Source: Pseudoxanthomonas gei (GTDB taxonomy: Bacteria; Pseudomonadota; Gammaproteobacteria; Xanthomonadales; Xanthomonadaceae). Taken from it: a DNA stretch of 64,000 nucleotides. Positions 50,989 to 60,975 of the stretch are shown piece by piece (the stretch's first letter is position 1; every line of letters starts with the position of its first letter). The DNA is taken from positions 310,001 to 374,000 of the forward strand of contig NZ_QOVG01000002.1 of assembly GCF_010119615.1 (NCBI RefSeq), given 5' to 3'. The notes under the pieces are model-generated. The model made no database searches and had not been told where the DNA came from. It was given only the letters and a program-made list of their open reading frames with translations. Position numbers and translations under genes: made by a program.

Positions 50989-51603
50989 GTGAAAAGCTGC
51001 CTCCTGCTGACGGTCATCCTGTCCCTGGGCGGCTGCGCTGGTGCGGCGCGCTTGAAGTCCGGCGTGTCTTCCGAATCACTCCCGGCGGATGTCTTCTTCC
51101 AGCGCATTGCCGGCCTGTGTGGACAGTCCTTCGCCGGCCGCATCGTCGCCGACACACCGGCTCCGGCCGCACCGGATCCTTTTGCCGGCAAGGCCCTGGT
51201 GATGCACGTGCGCGGATGCAACGATGGCGAACTGCGGGTTCCCTTCCACGTCGGCGAGGACCACTCGCGGACATGGGTCATCACCCGGCACGCCGGCCGC
51301 CTGCGGCTCAAACACGACCATCGACATGCCGATGGCAGCCCGGATGCAACGACGATGTATGGCGGCGACACGCGCGAGGCAGGCACTGCGCAGCGCCAGG
51401 GGTTTCCCGTGGATGCGGAATCCATCGCCCTGTTCCGCGAGCGGGGCATGCAGGCTTCACTGACCAATACCTGGGCGATGGAAATCACGGCTACGGAATT
51501 CGTCTACGAGCTCAGCCGTCCCGGCGGTCGCCTGTTCCGGGTGAGTTTCGACCTGAGCCGGCCGGTGGCCAACCCGCCCGCACCCTGGGGCGCGGACCCC
51601 TGA
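50989..51603 (+). CDS. Predicted lipoprotein of unknown function
   Basis: 204-residue protein starting MKSCLLLTVILSLGGC, with a good lipobox LGGC and Cys15 followed by AGAARLKS. The mature domain has DVFFQRIAGLCGQSFAG, HVRGCNDGELRVPFHVGEDHSRTW and RLRLKHDHRHADGSPDATTMYGGD; no known domain recognised. GTG 50989 is chosen because it gives a perfect lipoprotein signal; earlier in-frame GTG codons (50914, 50962) would place hydrophilic sequence before it. GGGGCG precedes it. A terminator follows directly. The FmdB gene is 81 bp upstream. Confidence 0.75.
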   Translation: MKSCLLLTVILSLGGCAGAARLKSGVSSESLPADVFFQRIAGLCGQSFAGRIVADTPAPAAPDPFAGKALVMHVRGCNDGELRVPFHVGEDHSRTWVITRHAGRLRLKHDHRHADGSPDATTMYGGDTREAGTAQRQGFPVDAESIALFRERGMQASLTNTWAMEITATEFVYELSRPGGRLFRVSFDLSRPVANPPAPWGADP

Positions 51604-51609
51604 ACCGGA

Positions 51610-51633
51610 AAAGCCGCCTTGCGGCGGCTTTCC
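51610..51633. terminator. Bidirectional terminator
   Basis: AAAGCCGCC pairs with GGCGGCTTT around TTGC, between the convergent lipoprotein and DUF3011 genes. Confidence 0.78.
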
Positions 51634-51650
51634 GATTGGGCACGGTGGGC

Positions 51651-52595
51651 TCAGCGCGCGCCGAAGCGGGCCCGGCAACCGCGATCCACCCAGATCTGGT
51701 TGCCCGCGAAGCCCCAGCTGTCGCCTTCACGGCAGCTGTCCGATGAGAGCTGCTGGAGCAGCTCCGGACGTCCATAGCGGCTGTTCCAGGCACAGCTGGC
51801 GCGGCGCCCGTTGACGCTGCTGCAGGTCACGTTGTAACCGCTGTTGTTGCCGGTCCAGTTGCCGTTGCCGTAGCCGGAGTTGCCACCATTCCAGTTGCCC
51901 GAACCTTCGACAAACTCGGCCCGGCAACCACGGTTGACCCATACCGTGCCGTTGCGCTGGCCCCAGGTGTCGCCTTCGGTGCAGCGGGCGTCCGACAGCT
52001 TGCGGCTGAGGACGGCGTTGCGGAAGCCGGTGCGGCATTCGTTGTAGCGGTTGTCGACGCTGCCGCAGGTGACCGGCGCGCTGCTGCCGATGCCACCACG
52101 GCCTTGCACGAAGCGACCGCGGCAGCCGCGGTCCACCCACACCACGCCATTGCCGGAGCCCCAGTTCTGGCCCTCGACGCAGCGCGTCTTGGACAGGTTC
52201 TCGCTCAGCGTGGCGCGGCCGCGGAAGCCGGTATTGCACGTCTTGCGGCGATTGTCCTCACTGCCGCACAACACGGAATTGCCGTATCCCGGGGCCTGGT
52301 TCCAGCCGCCGCCATTGCCGCGCAGCGACGTGGCGATGTCCTGGCGGATACGGCTGAAGGTCCAGTTCGAGCGGTTCACCTGGTCCAGGTAGAAGCGCAG
52401 CTGGTCATCGGGAATGCGACGGTTGCCGGTCTGTTCCGAGTATTCCTGGTTGATGACCCGCTCCTGGTCGGAACGCGACAGGGTGCGCAGGTTTTCGGGC
52501 GCGTAGGCCCGTTGCTGATACTGGGCGTGGGCCGGGAAGGGCGCTGCGAGCAGCAGGCCAAGTACTACCAGCAGGGTCGACAAGTTGCGCAACAT
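51651..52595 (-). CDS. Exported protein with three DUF3011 repeats
   Basis: 314-residue secreted protein. The signal peptide is about residues 1-24 (LLLAAPFPAHA|QYQ). A helical region with RSDQERVINQEYSEQTGNR follows, then three DUF3011 repeats, each with the form C(G/S)S.(D)NR...C....W..........W(V)..RGCR..F, about 60 residues long; a Gly/Asn/Tyr-rich linker separates the second and third. Paired Cys in each repeat suggest disulfide-bonded carbohydrate- or wall-binding modules; function unknown. ATG 52595 has GGAGAG 5-10 bases before it. Divergent from aspS across 154 bp. Confidence 0.85.
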   Translation of the reverse strand: MLRNLSTLLVVLGLLLAAPFPAHAQYQQRAYAPENLRTLSRSDQERVINQEYSEQTGNRRIPDDQLRFYLDQVNRSNWTFSRIRQDIATSLRGNGGGWNQAPGYGNSVLCGSEDNRRKTCNTGFRGRATLSENLSKTRCVEGQNWGSGNGVVWVDRGCRGRFVQGRGGIGSSAPVTCGSVDNRYNECRTGFRNAVLSRKLSDARCTEGDTWGQRNGTVWVNRGCRAEFVEGSGNWNGGNSGYGNGNWTGNNSGYNVTCSSVNGRRASCAWNSRYGRPELLQQLSSDSCREGDSWGFAGNQIWVDRGCRARFGAR

Positions 52596-52749
52596 GACAC
52601 TCTCCAGCAAGGGTTCGGGCGGTTGCGCCGGAATATACGCCCGGCTTATTCAGGCCAGATGATGGCGACGATTTGCCGGGGCAGGGTCCCGGCCCCAAAA
52701 TAGCGGGCTTTCCGGCCCACTCTGGCTGGAACCGCTTCCCGGAGTTTCC

Positions 52750-54501
52750 ATGCGTACCCATTTCTGCGGCCTCATCGACGAGGCCCTGACCGGCCAGTCC
52801 GTCACCCTGTGCGGCTGGACCGACGTCGCCCGCAACCTGGGAGGCGTGTGCTTCATAGACCTGCGCGACCACCATGGCATCGTCCAGGTGCTGGTCGAGC
52901 CGGAACAGGTGGAAGTGTTCAAGGTCGCCGCCAGCCTTGGCTACGAGGACGTGCTGCAGGTCGAGGGCGTGGTGCGCGCCCGCCACAGCGTCAACGACAA
53001 GCTGAAGAGTGGCCAGGTGGAAGTGGTCGCAACGAAGATCACCATCCTCAACAAGGCCGAACCACTGCCGTTCCACGCCCATGAGAACGCCGGTGAGGAA
53101 ACCCGCCTCAAGTACCGGTACCTTGACCTGCGTCGCCCCGAGATGCAGCGCATGATGCGCACCCGCACCAGGCTGGTGGCCGCGTTGCGCCAGTGGCTGG
53201 ACGCGCGCGATTTCCAGGATATCGAAACCCCCATCCTGACCAAGGCCACGCCCGAGGGCGCGCGCGACTTCCTGGTGCCGGCGCGCATGCATCCGGGCGA
53301 GTTCTACGCCTTGCCGCAGTCGCCGCAGCTGTTCAAGCAGATCCTGATGGTGGCCGGCTTCGACCGCTACTACCAGATCGCGCGCTGCTTCCGCGACGAG
53401 GCGCTGCGCGCCGACCGCCAGCTGGAATTCACCCAGCTCGACATGGAATTCGCCTTCGTCGCGGAGCGTGACGTGCAGGACACCACCGAGGACATGATCC
53501 GGTCCGTGTTCCGCGAAGTGATGCAGGTCGAACTTGCCCCCGAGTTCCCGCGCCTGACCTGGGTCGAAGCCATGCGCCGCTTCGGTTCGGACAAGCCCGA
53601 CCTGCGCAACCCGCTGGAACTGGTGGACGTGGCCGAACTGGTGAAGGACAGCGAATTCAAGGTGTTCACCGACTGGGCCTCGAACCCGGAAGGCCGCATC
53701 GCCGCGCTGCGCATTCCCGGCGGCGCGCTGCTGTCGCGCAAGCAGATCGACGACCTGGGCGCGCACGCGGCCAAGTACGGCGCCAAGGGCCTGGCCTACA
53801 TCAAGCTGGGCGGGAACGGCGAGGTGACTTCGCCGATCGCCAAGTTCTTTGCCGAAGCCGCGTTCGCCGCACTGATCAAGGCCACCGGCCTTCAGAACGG
53901 CGACCTGGTCTTCTTCGGCGCAGGCAAGTACAACACGGTGAGCGATTTCATGGGCGCGCTGCGGCTGAAGGTGGGCAAGGACATGAAGCTGGTGGAGGAC
54001 CGCTGGGCGCCGCTGTGGGTCACCGACTTCCCGATGTTCGAGTACGACGACGAAGCGCAGCGCTACGTCGCCCTGCATCATCCCTTTACCGCGCCGGCGG
54101 TGGACGACATCGACGACCTGCGCGCCAATGCGAGGACCGCGGTTTCGCGCGGCTACGACATGGTGTTGAACGGCAATGAGATCGGCGGCGGTTCGATCCG
54201 CATCCATCGTCCCGACATGCAGAGCGCCGTGTTCGAACTGCTTGGCATCGGCGCCGAAGAGGCCGAAGCCAAGTTCGGCTTCCTGCTCGACGCGCTCAAG
54301 TACGGCGCGCCGCCGCATGGCGGCATCGCCTTCGGCATCGATCGCATCGCCGCGCTGATGGCGGGCACCGAATCGATCCGCGACGTGATTGCCTTCCCCA
54401 AGACCACCACGGCGCAGTGCCTGATGACCGGTGCGCCATCGCCTATCCCCGACGCGCAGCTGGCCGAAGTGCACGTCTCGGTGCGGCCGAAGGAAAAATG
54501 A
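52750..54501 (+). CDS. aspS: Aspartyl-tRNA synthetase
   Basis: Class II synthetase charging tRNA-Asp. The 583-residue protein has an N-terminal OB-fold anticodon-binding domain, class II motifs ([22 protein letters not shown], and [13 protein letters not shown] as motif 3), and the bacterial GAD insertion domain (about 290-420). The length matches E. coli AspS (590). Whether it also charges tRNA-Asn depends on whether GatCAB is encoded elsewhere. It overlaps the GNAT gene by ATGA. Confidence 0.98.
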   Translation: MRTHFCGLIDEALTGQSVTLCGWTDVARNLGGVCFIDLRDHHGIVQVLVEPEQVEVFKVAASLGYEDVLQVEGVVRARHSVNDKLKSGQVEVVATKITILNKAEPLPFHAHENAGEETRLKYRYLDLRRPEMQRMMRTRTRLVAALRQWLDARDFQDIETPILTKATPEGARDFLVPARMHPGEFYALPQSPQLFKQILMVAGFDRYYQIARCFRDEALRADRQLEFTQLDMEFAFVAERDVQDTTEDMIRSVFREVMQVELAPEFPRLTWVEAMRRFGSDKPDLRNPLELVDVAELVKDSEFKVFTDWASNPEGRIAALRIPGGALLSRKQIDDLGAHAAKYGAKGLAYIKLGGNGEVTSPIAKFFAEAAFAALIKATGLQNGDLVFFGAGKYNTVSDFMGALRLKVGKDMKLVEDRWAPLWVTDFPMFEYDDEAQRYVALHHPFTAPAVDDIDDLRANARTAVSRGYDMVLNGNEIGGGSIRIHRPDMQSAVFELLGIGAEEAEAKFGFLLDALKYGAPPHGGIAFGIDRIAALMAGTESIRDVIAFPKTTTAQCLMTGAPSPIPDAQLAEVHVSVRPKEK

Positions 54502-55025
54502 GCGAAGCGTTCGCCATCCGCAGGGCCACGCCGGACGACGCGGCGACGATGTCGCGCATCGCCACCGATACCTTCGTGGAAACCTTCGGCCACCTGTATC
54601 CGCCCGAAGACCTGGCCTACTTCCTGCTCAATTCCTATTCGCCGGCGGCGCAGCGGGAAATGCTGGAAAAGGAATCCGTGGCGATGTGGTTGCTCGAGCG
54701 CGATGGCGTGCCGGTCGGCCATGCCTGCGCCGGCGCCTGCGGCCTGCCGCATCCCGAGGCCAGGGTCGAGGACGGCGAACTCAAGCGACTGTACGTATTG
54801 CGCGAGGCGCACAACGCCGGCTGGGGCTCGCGGCTGTTCGAGACCGCACTGCACTGGCTGGAAAAGGACGGCCCGCGCACGCTGTGGATCGGCGTATGGT
54901 CGGAGAATCTGGGAGCCCAGCGCTTCTACGCACGCTACGGCTTCGAGCGCGTGGGCGAGTACCGGTTTCCGGTGGGCAATACGATGGATGACGAATTCAT
55001 CCTGCGTCGCAAGCCCTCCGCCTGA
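54498..55025 (+). CDS. GNAT family N-acetyltransferase
   Basis: 175-residue protein with the GNAT fold: [22 protein letters not shown] at the start, [22 protein letters not shown] carrying the acetyl-CoA pyrophosphate loop, and [21 protein letters not shown]. The substrate is unknown; small-molecule or protein acetylation is possible. The ATG 54498 is within an ATGA overlap with aspS, suggesting co-translation. Starts further upstream lie inside aspS and are rejected. Confidence 0.88.
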   Translation: MSEAFAIRRATPDDAATMSRIATDTFVETFGHLYPPEDLAYFLLNSYSPAAQREMLEKESVAMWLLERDGVPVGHACAGACGLPHPEARVEDGELKRLYVLREAHNAGWGSRLFETALHWLEKDGPRTLWIGVWSENLGAQRFYARYGFERVGEYRFPVGNTMDDEFILRRKPSA

Positions 55026-55040
55026 CTGGGTGATTCACGG

Positions 55041-55661
55041 ATGAGCCAACGCGTCCTGCTCCTGCACGGCATCTGGAACGCCAAGGCCTGGCTTGGGCCG
55101 CTGGCACGCCGCCTGCGCGCGGAAGGACTTGAGGTCGAGGTGTTCGGCTATCCCAGCGTGCTGGGCGGGCCGGATGTGGCGGTGCCGCTGCTCATCAAGC
55201 GCCTGCGCGACAGCGAGCCGGTCACCCTGTTGGGCCACAGTCTGGGCGGCCTGGTGGCTCTGGAGGCGTTGCAGCGCGAGCCTGCGCTGCCGGTGACGCG
55301 CGTGGTCTGCCTGGGCTCGCCGTTGCGTGGCAGCGACGCGGCGCGCAGCCTGGCTGCACGGCGCTGGATATCACCTGCGCTGGGCCGCAGTGCAGGCCTG
55401 CTGCAGCGTGGTTTCGAACGCTGGGAAGGGCAGCCGCAGGTGGGCGCCATAGCGGGCAACGTGCCGCACGGCCTGGGTCGTCATTTCGCCCGCTTCCAGG
55501 GCGAATCGGACGGCACGGTCTCGCTTGAGGAAACCCGCCTTCCCGGCCTGGCCGACCACTGCGTGGTCGCCGCCAGCCATAGCGGGCTGGTGTTTTCCGC
55601 CGAAGCCGCCCGCCAGGCCGCCCACTTCCTGGGCCACGGCCGCTTCGCCCCACCGGTATAA
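55041..55661 (+). CDS. Alpha/beta hydrolase
   Basis: 206-residue protein with the alpha/beta-hydrolase pattern: [12 protein letters not shown] (oxyanion region), nucleophile elbow GHSLGG with Ser67, a probable acid in GESDGTV and His in AASHSGLVF. No signal peptide. Likely a serine esterase or lipase-like enzyme of unknown substrate. It starts 15 bp after the GNAT stop. Its last codons and stop overlap the -10 sequence of the yebC promoter. Confidence 0.86.
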   Translation: MSQRVLLLHGIWNAKAWLGPLARRLRAEGLEVEVFGYPSVLGGPDVAVPLLIKRLRDSEPVTLLGHSLGGLVALEALQREPALPVTRVVCLGSPLRGSDAARSLAARRWISPALGRSAGLLQRGFERWEGQPQVGAIAGNVPHGLGRHFARFQGESDGTVSLEETRLPGLADHCVVAASHSGLVFSAEAARQAAHFLGHGRFAPPV

Positions 55662-55662
55662 T
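55657..55662 (+). promoter_or_regulatory. Candidate yebC promoter (-10 box)
   Basis: A perfect TATAAT, partly within the hydrolase stop codon, 34 bp upstream of the yebC ATG. No convincing -35 is visible, so it may depend on an activator or on an extended region. Confidence 0.4.
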
Positions 55663-55696
55663 TCGCGGCTTCGCCAAAGCACACCGGACAGCACAC

Positions 55697-56422
55697 ATGG
55701 GTCGTGGTCCCTCCATCGAAGGCCGCAAGAACGCCACCGACGCCAAGCGCGGCAAGATCTTCACCAAGATCATCCGCGAGATCGGCGTGGCCGCGCGTGC
55801 CGGCGGCGGCGACGTCGCCAACAACGCGCGCCTGCGCACGGCGATCGACAAGGGCCTGTCTTCCAACATGTCCAAGGACGTGATCGAACGCGCCATCAAG
55901 AAGGCCACCGGCGAACTTGCAGGTGTGGAATACGAGGAAATCCGCTACGAAGGCTACGCACCCGGCGGCGTGGCCGTGATCGTCGACTGCCTGACCGACA
56001 ACCGCGTGCGTACCGTGGCCGAAGTGCGGCATGCCTTCGGCAAGTGCGGCGGCAACATGGGCGCCGAAGGCTCGGTCGCCTTCATGTTCCGCAAGCTTGG
56101 CGTGTTGAGCTATGCCGCGGGCACCGATGAAGATGCGGTCACCGAAGCGGCGATCGAGGCGGGCGCCGATGACGTGGTCGTCTACCCCGAGGATGGGGCT
56201 ATCGACGTGCTCACCTCGCCGGATGCATTCCTCCCGGTGAAGGAAGCCATGGAAGCCGCGGGTCTGGCACCGGGGCACTCCGAAATCACCATGCGCGCCG
56301 ACAACGATATAGCCGTGGATGCCGAGCTGGCGCCGCAGGTGGTCAAGCTGCTGGACATGCTGGAGGACCTGGACGACGTGCAGGCCGTCTATTCCAATGC
56401 CGACCTGGCGGAGCATGCGTGA
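55697..56422 (+). CDS. yebC: YebC/PmpR family protein (DUF28)
   Basis: 241-residue cytoplasmic protein of the YebC/PmpR family, often annotated as transcriptional regulator and in recent work linked to ribosome stalling at proline stretches. Motifs: [66 protein letters not shown] and [17 protein letters not shown]. The N-terminus is slightly unusual, with [10 protein letters not shown] where many have AGHSKWANIK. The order yebC-ruvC-ruvA is conserved in many gammaproteobacteria. Confidence 0.95.
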   Translation: MGRGPSIEGRKNATDAKRGKIFTKIIREIGVAARAGGGDVANNARLRTAIDKGLSSNMSKDVIERAIKKATGELAGVEYEEIRYEGYAPGGVAVIVDCLTDNRVRTVAEVRHAFGKCGGNMGAEGSVAFMFRKLGVLSYAAGTDEDAVTEAAIEAGADDVVVYPEDGAIDVLTSPDAFLPVKEAMEAAGLAPGHSEITMRADNDIAVDAELAPQVVKLLDMLEDLDDVQAVYSNADLAEHA

Positions 56423-56496
56423 AGGTGCTCGCGCCAGCCGCTGCAAAGGGTAACGTCTGGCACTACGCGACCTGCGAATAGTCAATCGAGGCGATG

Positions 56497-56513
56497 CTTC
56501 CCTTTCCCCTTCA
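56497..56513. repeat. GA-rich repeat half between yebC and ruvC
   Basis: CTTCCCTTTCCCCTTCAC is the reverse orientation of the GTGAAGGGG units found at 57097 and 59815. It lies within the 145-bp yebC-ruvC spacer, which is otherwise featureless. Confidence 0.45.
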
Positions 56514-56567
56514 CAGCGCGCACGGTGCACGGCGTCACAGGTTGCGTCGCAGCCGGACTGGCTGCGC

Positions 56568-57089
56568 ATGACCCGGATCCTCGGCATTGATCCGGGTTCC
56601 CAGCGTACCGGCGTCGGCATCATCGATGTCGACGCGGCGGGCAAGACCACCCATGTCTACCACGCACCGCTGCTGCTGCTGGGCGAGGGCGATTTCGCCC
56701 AGCGGCTCAAGCGCCTTCTGGTCGGCTTGGGGGAAGTGATGGAAACCTACCGTCCGGACGAAGTTGCCATCGAACAGGTGTTCATGGCGCGCAATCCCGA
56801 CTCCGCGCTCAAGCTGGGTCACGCCCGCGGCGCTGCGATCTGCGCGGTGGTGCTGCGCGACCTGCCGGTGCACGAATACGCGGCCAAGGAAGTGAAGCTT
56901 GCGGTGGTTGGCAAGGGCGGCGCGGACAAGGTGCAGGTCCAGCACATGGTTGGCCTGATGCTCAACCTGACCGGCAAGTTGCAGGCCGATGCCGCCGATG
57001 CGCTGGCCGTGGCCATCACCCACGCGCACGTGCGCGCCACGGCCAACAGGCTCGGCGTCAACGTGCGCCAGGCCTGGAGCAGGAAATGA
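56568..57089 (+). CDS. ruvC: Holliday junction resolvase RuvC
   Basis: Dimeric endonuclease that cuts Holliday junctions with RuvAB. The 173-residue protein has the RNase H-like fold with acidic residues visible: Asp8 in [12 protein letters not shown], Glu in VAIEQVF, and the [12 protein letters not shown] region. The length matches E. coli (173). Followed by a GA-rich repeat and then ruvA. Confidence 0.98.
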   Translation: MTRILGIDPGSQRTGVGIIDVDAAGKTTHVYHAPLLLLGEGDFAQRLKRLLVGLGEVMETYRPDEVAIEQVFMARNPDSALKLGHARGAAICAVVLRDLPVHEYAAKEVKLAVVGKGGADKVQVQHMVGLMLNLTGKLQADAADALAVAITHAHVRATANRLGVNVRQAWSRK

Positions 57090-57096
57090 ATGAAGC

Positions 57097-57215
57097 GGTG
57101 AAGGGAGAATGGAAAAGGGCGAATGGACAATCGCAACGGCAGGCTCCCGCAAGTCCATACTGCTCGGATTGGCCGCAAGCTGGCCGCCGTGCTTTTCAAT
57201 TCCTTCCCTGCCTGG
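57097..57215. repeat. GA-rich composite repeat between ruvC and ruvA
   Basis: The left part has GCGGTGAAGGGAGAATGG and AAAGGGCGAATGGACAA; the right part has CTTTTCAATTCCTTCCC. In the centre is GCTCGGATTGG, also present in the element at 59815. It fills the 148-bp ruvC-ruvA spacer. Confidence 0.55.
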
Positions 57216-57237
57216 CATCCCTGCGGAGTGCAAATCA

Positions 57238-57822
57238 ATGATCGGACGTCTGCGTGGAATCCTGGCCTACAAGCAGCCACCGTGGCTGGTGATCGATGTG
57301 GGCGGGGTCGGCTACGAACTCGAGGCGCCGATGAGCACGTTCTACGACCTGCCTGACGTGGGCCGCGAAGTGATCCTGTTCACCCATCATGCGCAGCGCG
57401 AGGACAGCGTATCGCTGTACGGTTTCCTGCGTGAAAGCGAGCGCCGCCTGTTCCGCGACGTGCAGAAGGTCAGCGGTATCGGCGCCAAGATCGCGCTGGC
57501 GGTGCTGTCCGGCGTGGCGGTGGACGAGTTCGCCCGCCAGGTGCAGACCGGCGACATCGCCGCGCTGACCCGCATCCCCGGCATCGGCAAGAAGACCGCC
57601 GAACGCATGGTGGTGGAATTGCGTGACCGCGTGGTCGACATGGGCGGCACCCCGCTGGGCTCGCCCAGCCTGCCCAACGACCCGCAGTCCGAGGCGACCA
57701 TCGCCCTGCAGCAGCTGGGCTACAAGCCGGCCGAAGCAGTGCGCATGGCGCGCGAAGCGGTGGTTCCCGGTGATGACGCGGCCATGATCATCCGCAAGGC
57801 CCTGCAATCCGCATTGCGCTGA
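57238..57822 (+). CDS. ruvA: Holliday junction-binding protein RuvA
   Basis: Tetramer that binds four-way junctions and loads RuvB. The 194-residue protein has an N-terminal OB fold ([12 protein letters not shown]...[13 protein letters not shown]), two helix-hairpin-helix motifs ([13 protein letters not shown] and [13 protein letters not shown]) and a C-terminal UBA-like domain that contacts RuvB. ATG 57238 is chosen because MIGRLRG matches the family; earlier in-frame starts lie in the repeat. CGGAG lies about 9 bases before it. Confidence 0.97.
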   Translation: MIGRLRGILAYKQPPWLVIDVGGVGYELEAPMSTFYDLPDVGREVILFTHHAQREDSVSLYGFLRESERRLFRDVQKVSGIGAKIALAVLSGVAVDEFARQVQTGDIAALTRIPGIGKKTAERMVVELRDRVVDMGGTPLGSPSLPNDPQSEATIALQQLGYKPAEAVRMAREAVVPGDDAAMIIRKALQSALR

Positions 57823-57881
57823 GCGCTATACCGGTTCCCTAGAGCTTCTCCTCACATTCTCCGCGCTACGCTTGGGGCGCC

Positions 57882-59810
57882 ATGTCAGCCACTAATTCTC
57901 CGCAGGTTCCCGCCGGTCATTCCGGCGAGCATGGTCATGGCAAGGCGGGACTCGCCGCGCTGGTCGCAGGCGCCGTGGGCGTGGTATTCGGCGACATCGG
58001 CACCAGCCCGCTGTACACCATCAAGGAAATGTTCCACCCGCACTTCGGGTTGACCCCGGACCCGGCGACGGTGCTGGGGTTGCTGTCGCTGGGCTTCTGG
58101 TCGCTGATCCTGATCGTGACGCTGAAGTACGTCGTCGTGATCATGCGCGCCGACAACGAAGGCGAGGGCGGCATCATGGCCCTCACGGCGCTGGCGCAGC
58201 GCAGCCTGAAGAAGGGGTCGCGCGGCAGCTATGCGGTCGGCATCCTCGGCATCTTCGGTGCCTCGCTGTTCTTTGGCGACGGCATGATCACCCCGCCCAT
58301 CACGGTGCTGGGCGCGGTGGAGGGCCTGAGCGTGATTTCCGCAGGGCTCACCCGCTGGGTTGTTCCCATCAGCCTGGTGATCCTGGTCGGCCTGTTCGCC
58401 TTCCAGCGGTTCGGTTCGGCCAAGGTGGGCAAGATCTTCGGGCCGGTGATGATCCTCTGGTTCATCGTGCTGGCGGTTATCGGCGTTTACAACATCGCGG
58501 GCTTTCCAAGCGTCCTGCGGGCCCTCAATCCCTACTGGGCATGGAAATTCTTCACCACCCACGACTGGCATGCGCTGTTCATCCTCGGCGCGGTGGTGCT
58601 GACCGTCACCGGTGGCGAGGCGCTGTATGCGGACATGGGTCATTTCGGCAAGAAGCCGATCCGCTGGGCGTGGTTCGGCTTCGTGCTGCCCGCGCTGGTG
58701 CTCAATTATTACGGGCAGGGCGCCGTGCTCCTGGAACATCCCGAAGCCATGAAAAGCCCCTTTTTCATGTCGATGCCGTCGTGGGCGCAGATTCCCATGA
58801 CCGTGCTGGCCACGCTGGCAGCGGCCATCGCCTCGCAGGCGGTGATCACCGGCGCATTCTCGGTGACGCGCCAGGCCATCCAGCTCGGTTACCTGCCGCG
58901 ACTGGCCATCAAGTACACCTCCCAGGACACCTTCGGCCAGATCTACGTGCCCTCCATCAACCTGATCCTGCTGGTGGCGGTGATCGTGCTGGTACTCGTG
59001 TTCCGCAGTTCCGGTGCCCTGGCCACCGCTTACGGCCTGTCCGTCACCGGCACCATGCTGATCGACACGCTGCTGCTGGCCGTGGTGGCCTATACGCGCT
59101 GGCCGGATTCGCGGAAGTGGGTGCTGCCCCTGTGCGCATTGTTCCTGCTGATCGACATCGCCTTCCTGGTCGCCAATGGCGCCAAGCTGTTCACCGGCAT
59201 CGGCGCGTGGGTGCCATTGTTCATCGGCATCGTCGCCTTCCTGATGATGCGCACCTGGCGTCGCGGACGCGAGTTGCTGCATGCGGAGGTGCAGAAGGAA
59301 GGCATCCGGCTGGACAGCTTCCTGCCAGGGCTGATGCTCGCACCGCCGGTGCGCGTGCCGGGTACCGCGATCTTCATGACCGCCGACCAGGGCGTGGTGC
59401 CGCATGCGTTGATGCACAACCTCAAGCACAACAAGGTGCTGCACGAACGCAATGTGTTCCTGACCGTGGAAACGCTGAATGTGCCGCACGCGCCCAAGGA
59501 AAAGCGGCTGAAGATCCAGGCCATAGGCGATGACTTCTACCGCGTGGTCATCAGTTACGGCTTCACCGAGACGCCGGACGTGCCGCAGTCATTGATGGGC
59601 TCCTGCGACCGCGGTGGCATCTATTTCGACCCGATGGAAACGACCTATTTCGCCAGTCGCGAGACCATCATCGCCAGCGCCCACCGTGGCATGCCGGTGT
59701 GGCGCGACAAGCTGTTCGCGGTGATGCACCGCAATGCCGCCCCCGCGACCGGCTTCTTCCGCATCCCGGGCAACCGGCTGGTGGAGCTGGGCGCCCAGGT
59801 CGAGATCTGA
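57882..59810 (+). CDS. kup: Low-affinity potassium uptake protein Kup (Trk/KUP family)
   Basis: K+/H+ symporter of the KUP family. The 642-residue protein has a short N-terminus, about 12 membrane segments ([27 protein letters not shown] is the hallmark first segment), the [21 protein letters not shown] motif, and a C-terminal cytoplasmic domain from about 480. The length is normal (E. coli 622). It lies between ruvA and ruvB, an insertion that splits the usual ruvAB pair, as in some Xanthomonadales. GGGGCG lies before ATG 57882. Confidence 0.97.
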   Translation: MSATNSPQVPAGHSGEHGHGKAGLAALVAGAVGVVFGDIGTSPLYTIKEMFHPHFGLTPDPATVLGLLSLGFWSLILIVTLKYVVVIMRADNEGEGGIMALTALAQRSLKKGSRGSYAVGILGIFGASLFFGDGMITPPITVLGAVEGLSVISAGLTRWVVPISLVILVGLFAFQRFGSAKVGKIFGPVMILWFIVLAVIGVYNIAGFPSVLRALNPYWAWKFFTTHDWHALFILGAVVLTVTGGEALYADMGHFGKKPIRWAWFGFVLPALVLNYYGQGAVLLEHPEAMKSPFFMSMPSWAQIPMTVLATLAAAIASQAVITGAFSVTRQAIQLGYLPRLAIKYTSQDTFGQIYVPSINLILLVAVIVLVLVFRSSGALATAYGLSVTGTMLIDTLLLAVVAYTRWPDSRKWVLPLCALFLLIDIAFLVANGAKLFTGIGAWVPLFIGIVAFLMMRTWRRGRELLHAEVQKEGIRLDSFLPGLMLAPPVRVPGTAIFMTADQGVVPHALMHNLKHNKVLHERNVFLTVETLNVPHAPKEKRLKIQAIGDDFYRVVISYGFTETPDVPQSLMGSCDRGGIYFDPMETTYFASRETIIASAHRGMPVWRDKLFAVMHRNAAPATGFFRIPGNRLVELGAQVEI

Positions 59811-59814
59811 CGTG

Positions 59815-59910
59815 CGGTGAAGGGCAAATGGGGAAGAGTGAAGCGCAGTGCTCCGCTCGGATTGCGGGCTGGGCACTTCCATTTGGTCCTTGATCTTGGC
59901 CCTTTACGCC
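59815..59910. repeat. GA-rich composite inverted repeat between kup and ruvB
   Basis: The left arm has GCGGTGAAGGGCAAATGGGG and AGAGTGAAG; the right arm has CTTCCATTTGG and TTGGCCCTTTA, the opposite strand. The centre has GCTCGGATTG, shared with the ruvC-ruvA element. It fills most of the 124-bp kup-ruvB gap. Confidence 0.6.
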
Positions 59911-59922
59911 GCGCCATTCCCG

Positions 59923-59928
59923 CATAAT
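59923..59928 (+). promoter_or_regulatory. Candidate -10 box of ruvB, possibly leaderless
   Basis: CATAAT matches five of six -10 bases. It ends 6 bp before the ruvB ATG, so a transcript from it would start at or next to the ATG. No clear -35 is visible. Confidence 0.35.
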
Positions 59929-59934
59929 CGGGGC

Positions 59935-60975
59935 ATGACCGAAGACCGCATCCTCACCCCCGCGGCGACCCGCGAAGACGACGTTCTGGAAGCCAGTATC
60001 CGGCCCAAGCGCCTGGACGAATACCTGGGCCAGAAGCCGGTACGCGACCAGCTTTCCATCTACATCGAGGCTGCCCGCGGCCGCGGCGAGGCCATGGACC
60101 ACGTGCTGATCTTCGGCCCACCTGGCCTGGGCAAGACCACGCTCAGCCACGTCATCGCCAACGAACTGGGCGTGAACCTGCGGGTCACTTCCGGCCCGGT
60201 GATCGAGAAGGCCGGCGATCTGGCCGCGCTGCTGACCAACCTGCAGCCGCACGATGTGCTGTTCATCGACGAGATCCATCGCCTATCGCCGGTGGTCGAG
60301 GAGGTCCTGTATCCGGCGATGGAGGATTTCCAGATCGACATCATGATCGGCGACGGCCCGGCGGCGCGCTCGATCAAGCTCGACCTGCCGCCCTTCACCC
60401 TGATTGGTGCCACCACCCGCGCCGGCCTGCTCACCGCGCCGCTGCGCGACCGTTTCGGCATCGTCCAGCGCCTGGAGTTCTACAACACCCAGGAGCTGAC
60501 CCAGATCGTACGCCGCTCGGCGAAGATCATGAACATCGATTGCGTGGCCGAAGGCGCCGCCGAGATCGCCAACCGTTCGCGCGGCACCCCGCGCATCGCC
60601 AATCGCCTGCTGCGCCGCGTGCGTGACTACGCGCAGGTGCGCGCGCAAGGCCACATCGACCACGACGTGGCCAAGGCCGCGATGGTCATGTTGAACGTGG
60701 ACCCTGAGGGCTTCGACGAGCTCGATCGCCGGCTGCTGCGTCTGATCATCGAGAACTTCGATGGCGGCCCGGTCGGGGTCGAATCGGTGGCCGCGGCATT
60801 GTCGGAAGAGCGCGGCACGCTGGAAGACGTCATTGAGCCGTATCTCATCCAGCAGGGGTTCCTGGTCCGCACCGCACGCGGGCGTATGGCCACTGCAAAA
60901 GCCTACCGGCACCTGGGATTGAAGCCGTTGAAGCCTGTGCCCGAGCTGTTCGCGGAGAACGACGATGCCGGTTGA
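59935..60975 (+). CDS. ruvB: Holliday junction branch migration ATPase RuvB
   Basis: Hexameric AAA+ motor that drives branch migration with RuvA. The 346-residue protein has Walker A GPPGLGKT (61-68), Walker [10 protein letters not shown], sensor 1 LIGATTRAG and arginine-finger-type RDRFG, plus a C-terminal winged-helix ([17 protein letters not shown]). ATG 59935 (MTEDRIL) matches the family. It overlaps ybgC by 11 bp. Confidence 0.98.
   Translation: MTEDRILTPAATREDDVLEASIRPKRLDEYLGQKPVRDQLSIYIEAARGRGEAMDHVLIFGPPGLGKTTLSHVIANELGVNLRVTSGPVIEKAGDLAALLTNLQPHDVLFIDEIHRLSPVVEEVLYPAMEDFQIDIMIGDGPAARSIKLDLPPFTLIGATTRAGLLTAPLRDRFGIVQRLEFYNTQELTQIVRRSAKIMNIDCVAEGAAEIANRSRGTPRIANRLLRRVRDYAQVRAQGHIDHDVAKAAMVMLNVDPEGFDELDRRLLRLIIENFDGGPVGVESVAAALSEERGTLEDVIEPYLIQQGFLVRTARGRMATAKAYRHLGLKPLKPVPELFAENDDAG

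Noticed and set aside
52405-54474. Long open frame (about 690 codons) on the minus strand opposite aspS
   Set aside because: It is fully antisense to a clear aspS and its product is rich in His, Gln, Arg and Val without domains, as expected from a high-GC codon-bias shadow. Similar antisense frames opposite mraY, murC, nadE, clpB, the NCS2 permease and kup were dropped for the same reason.
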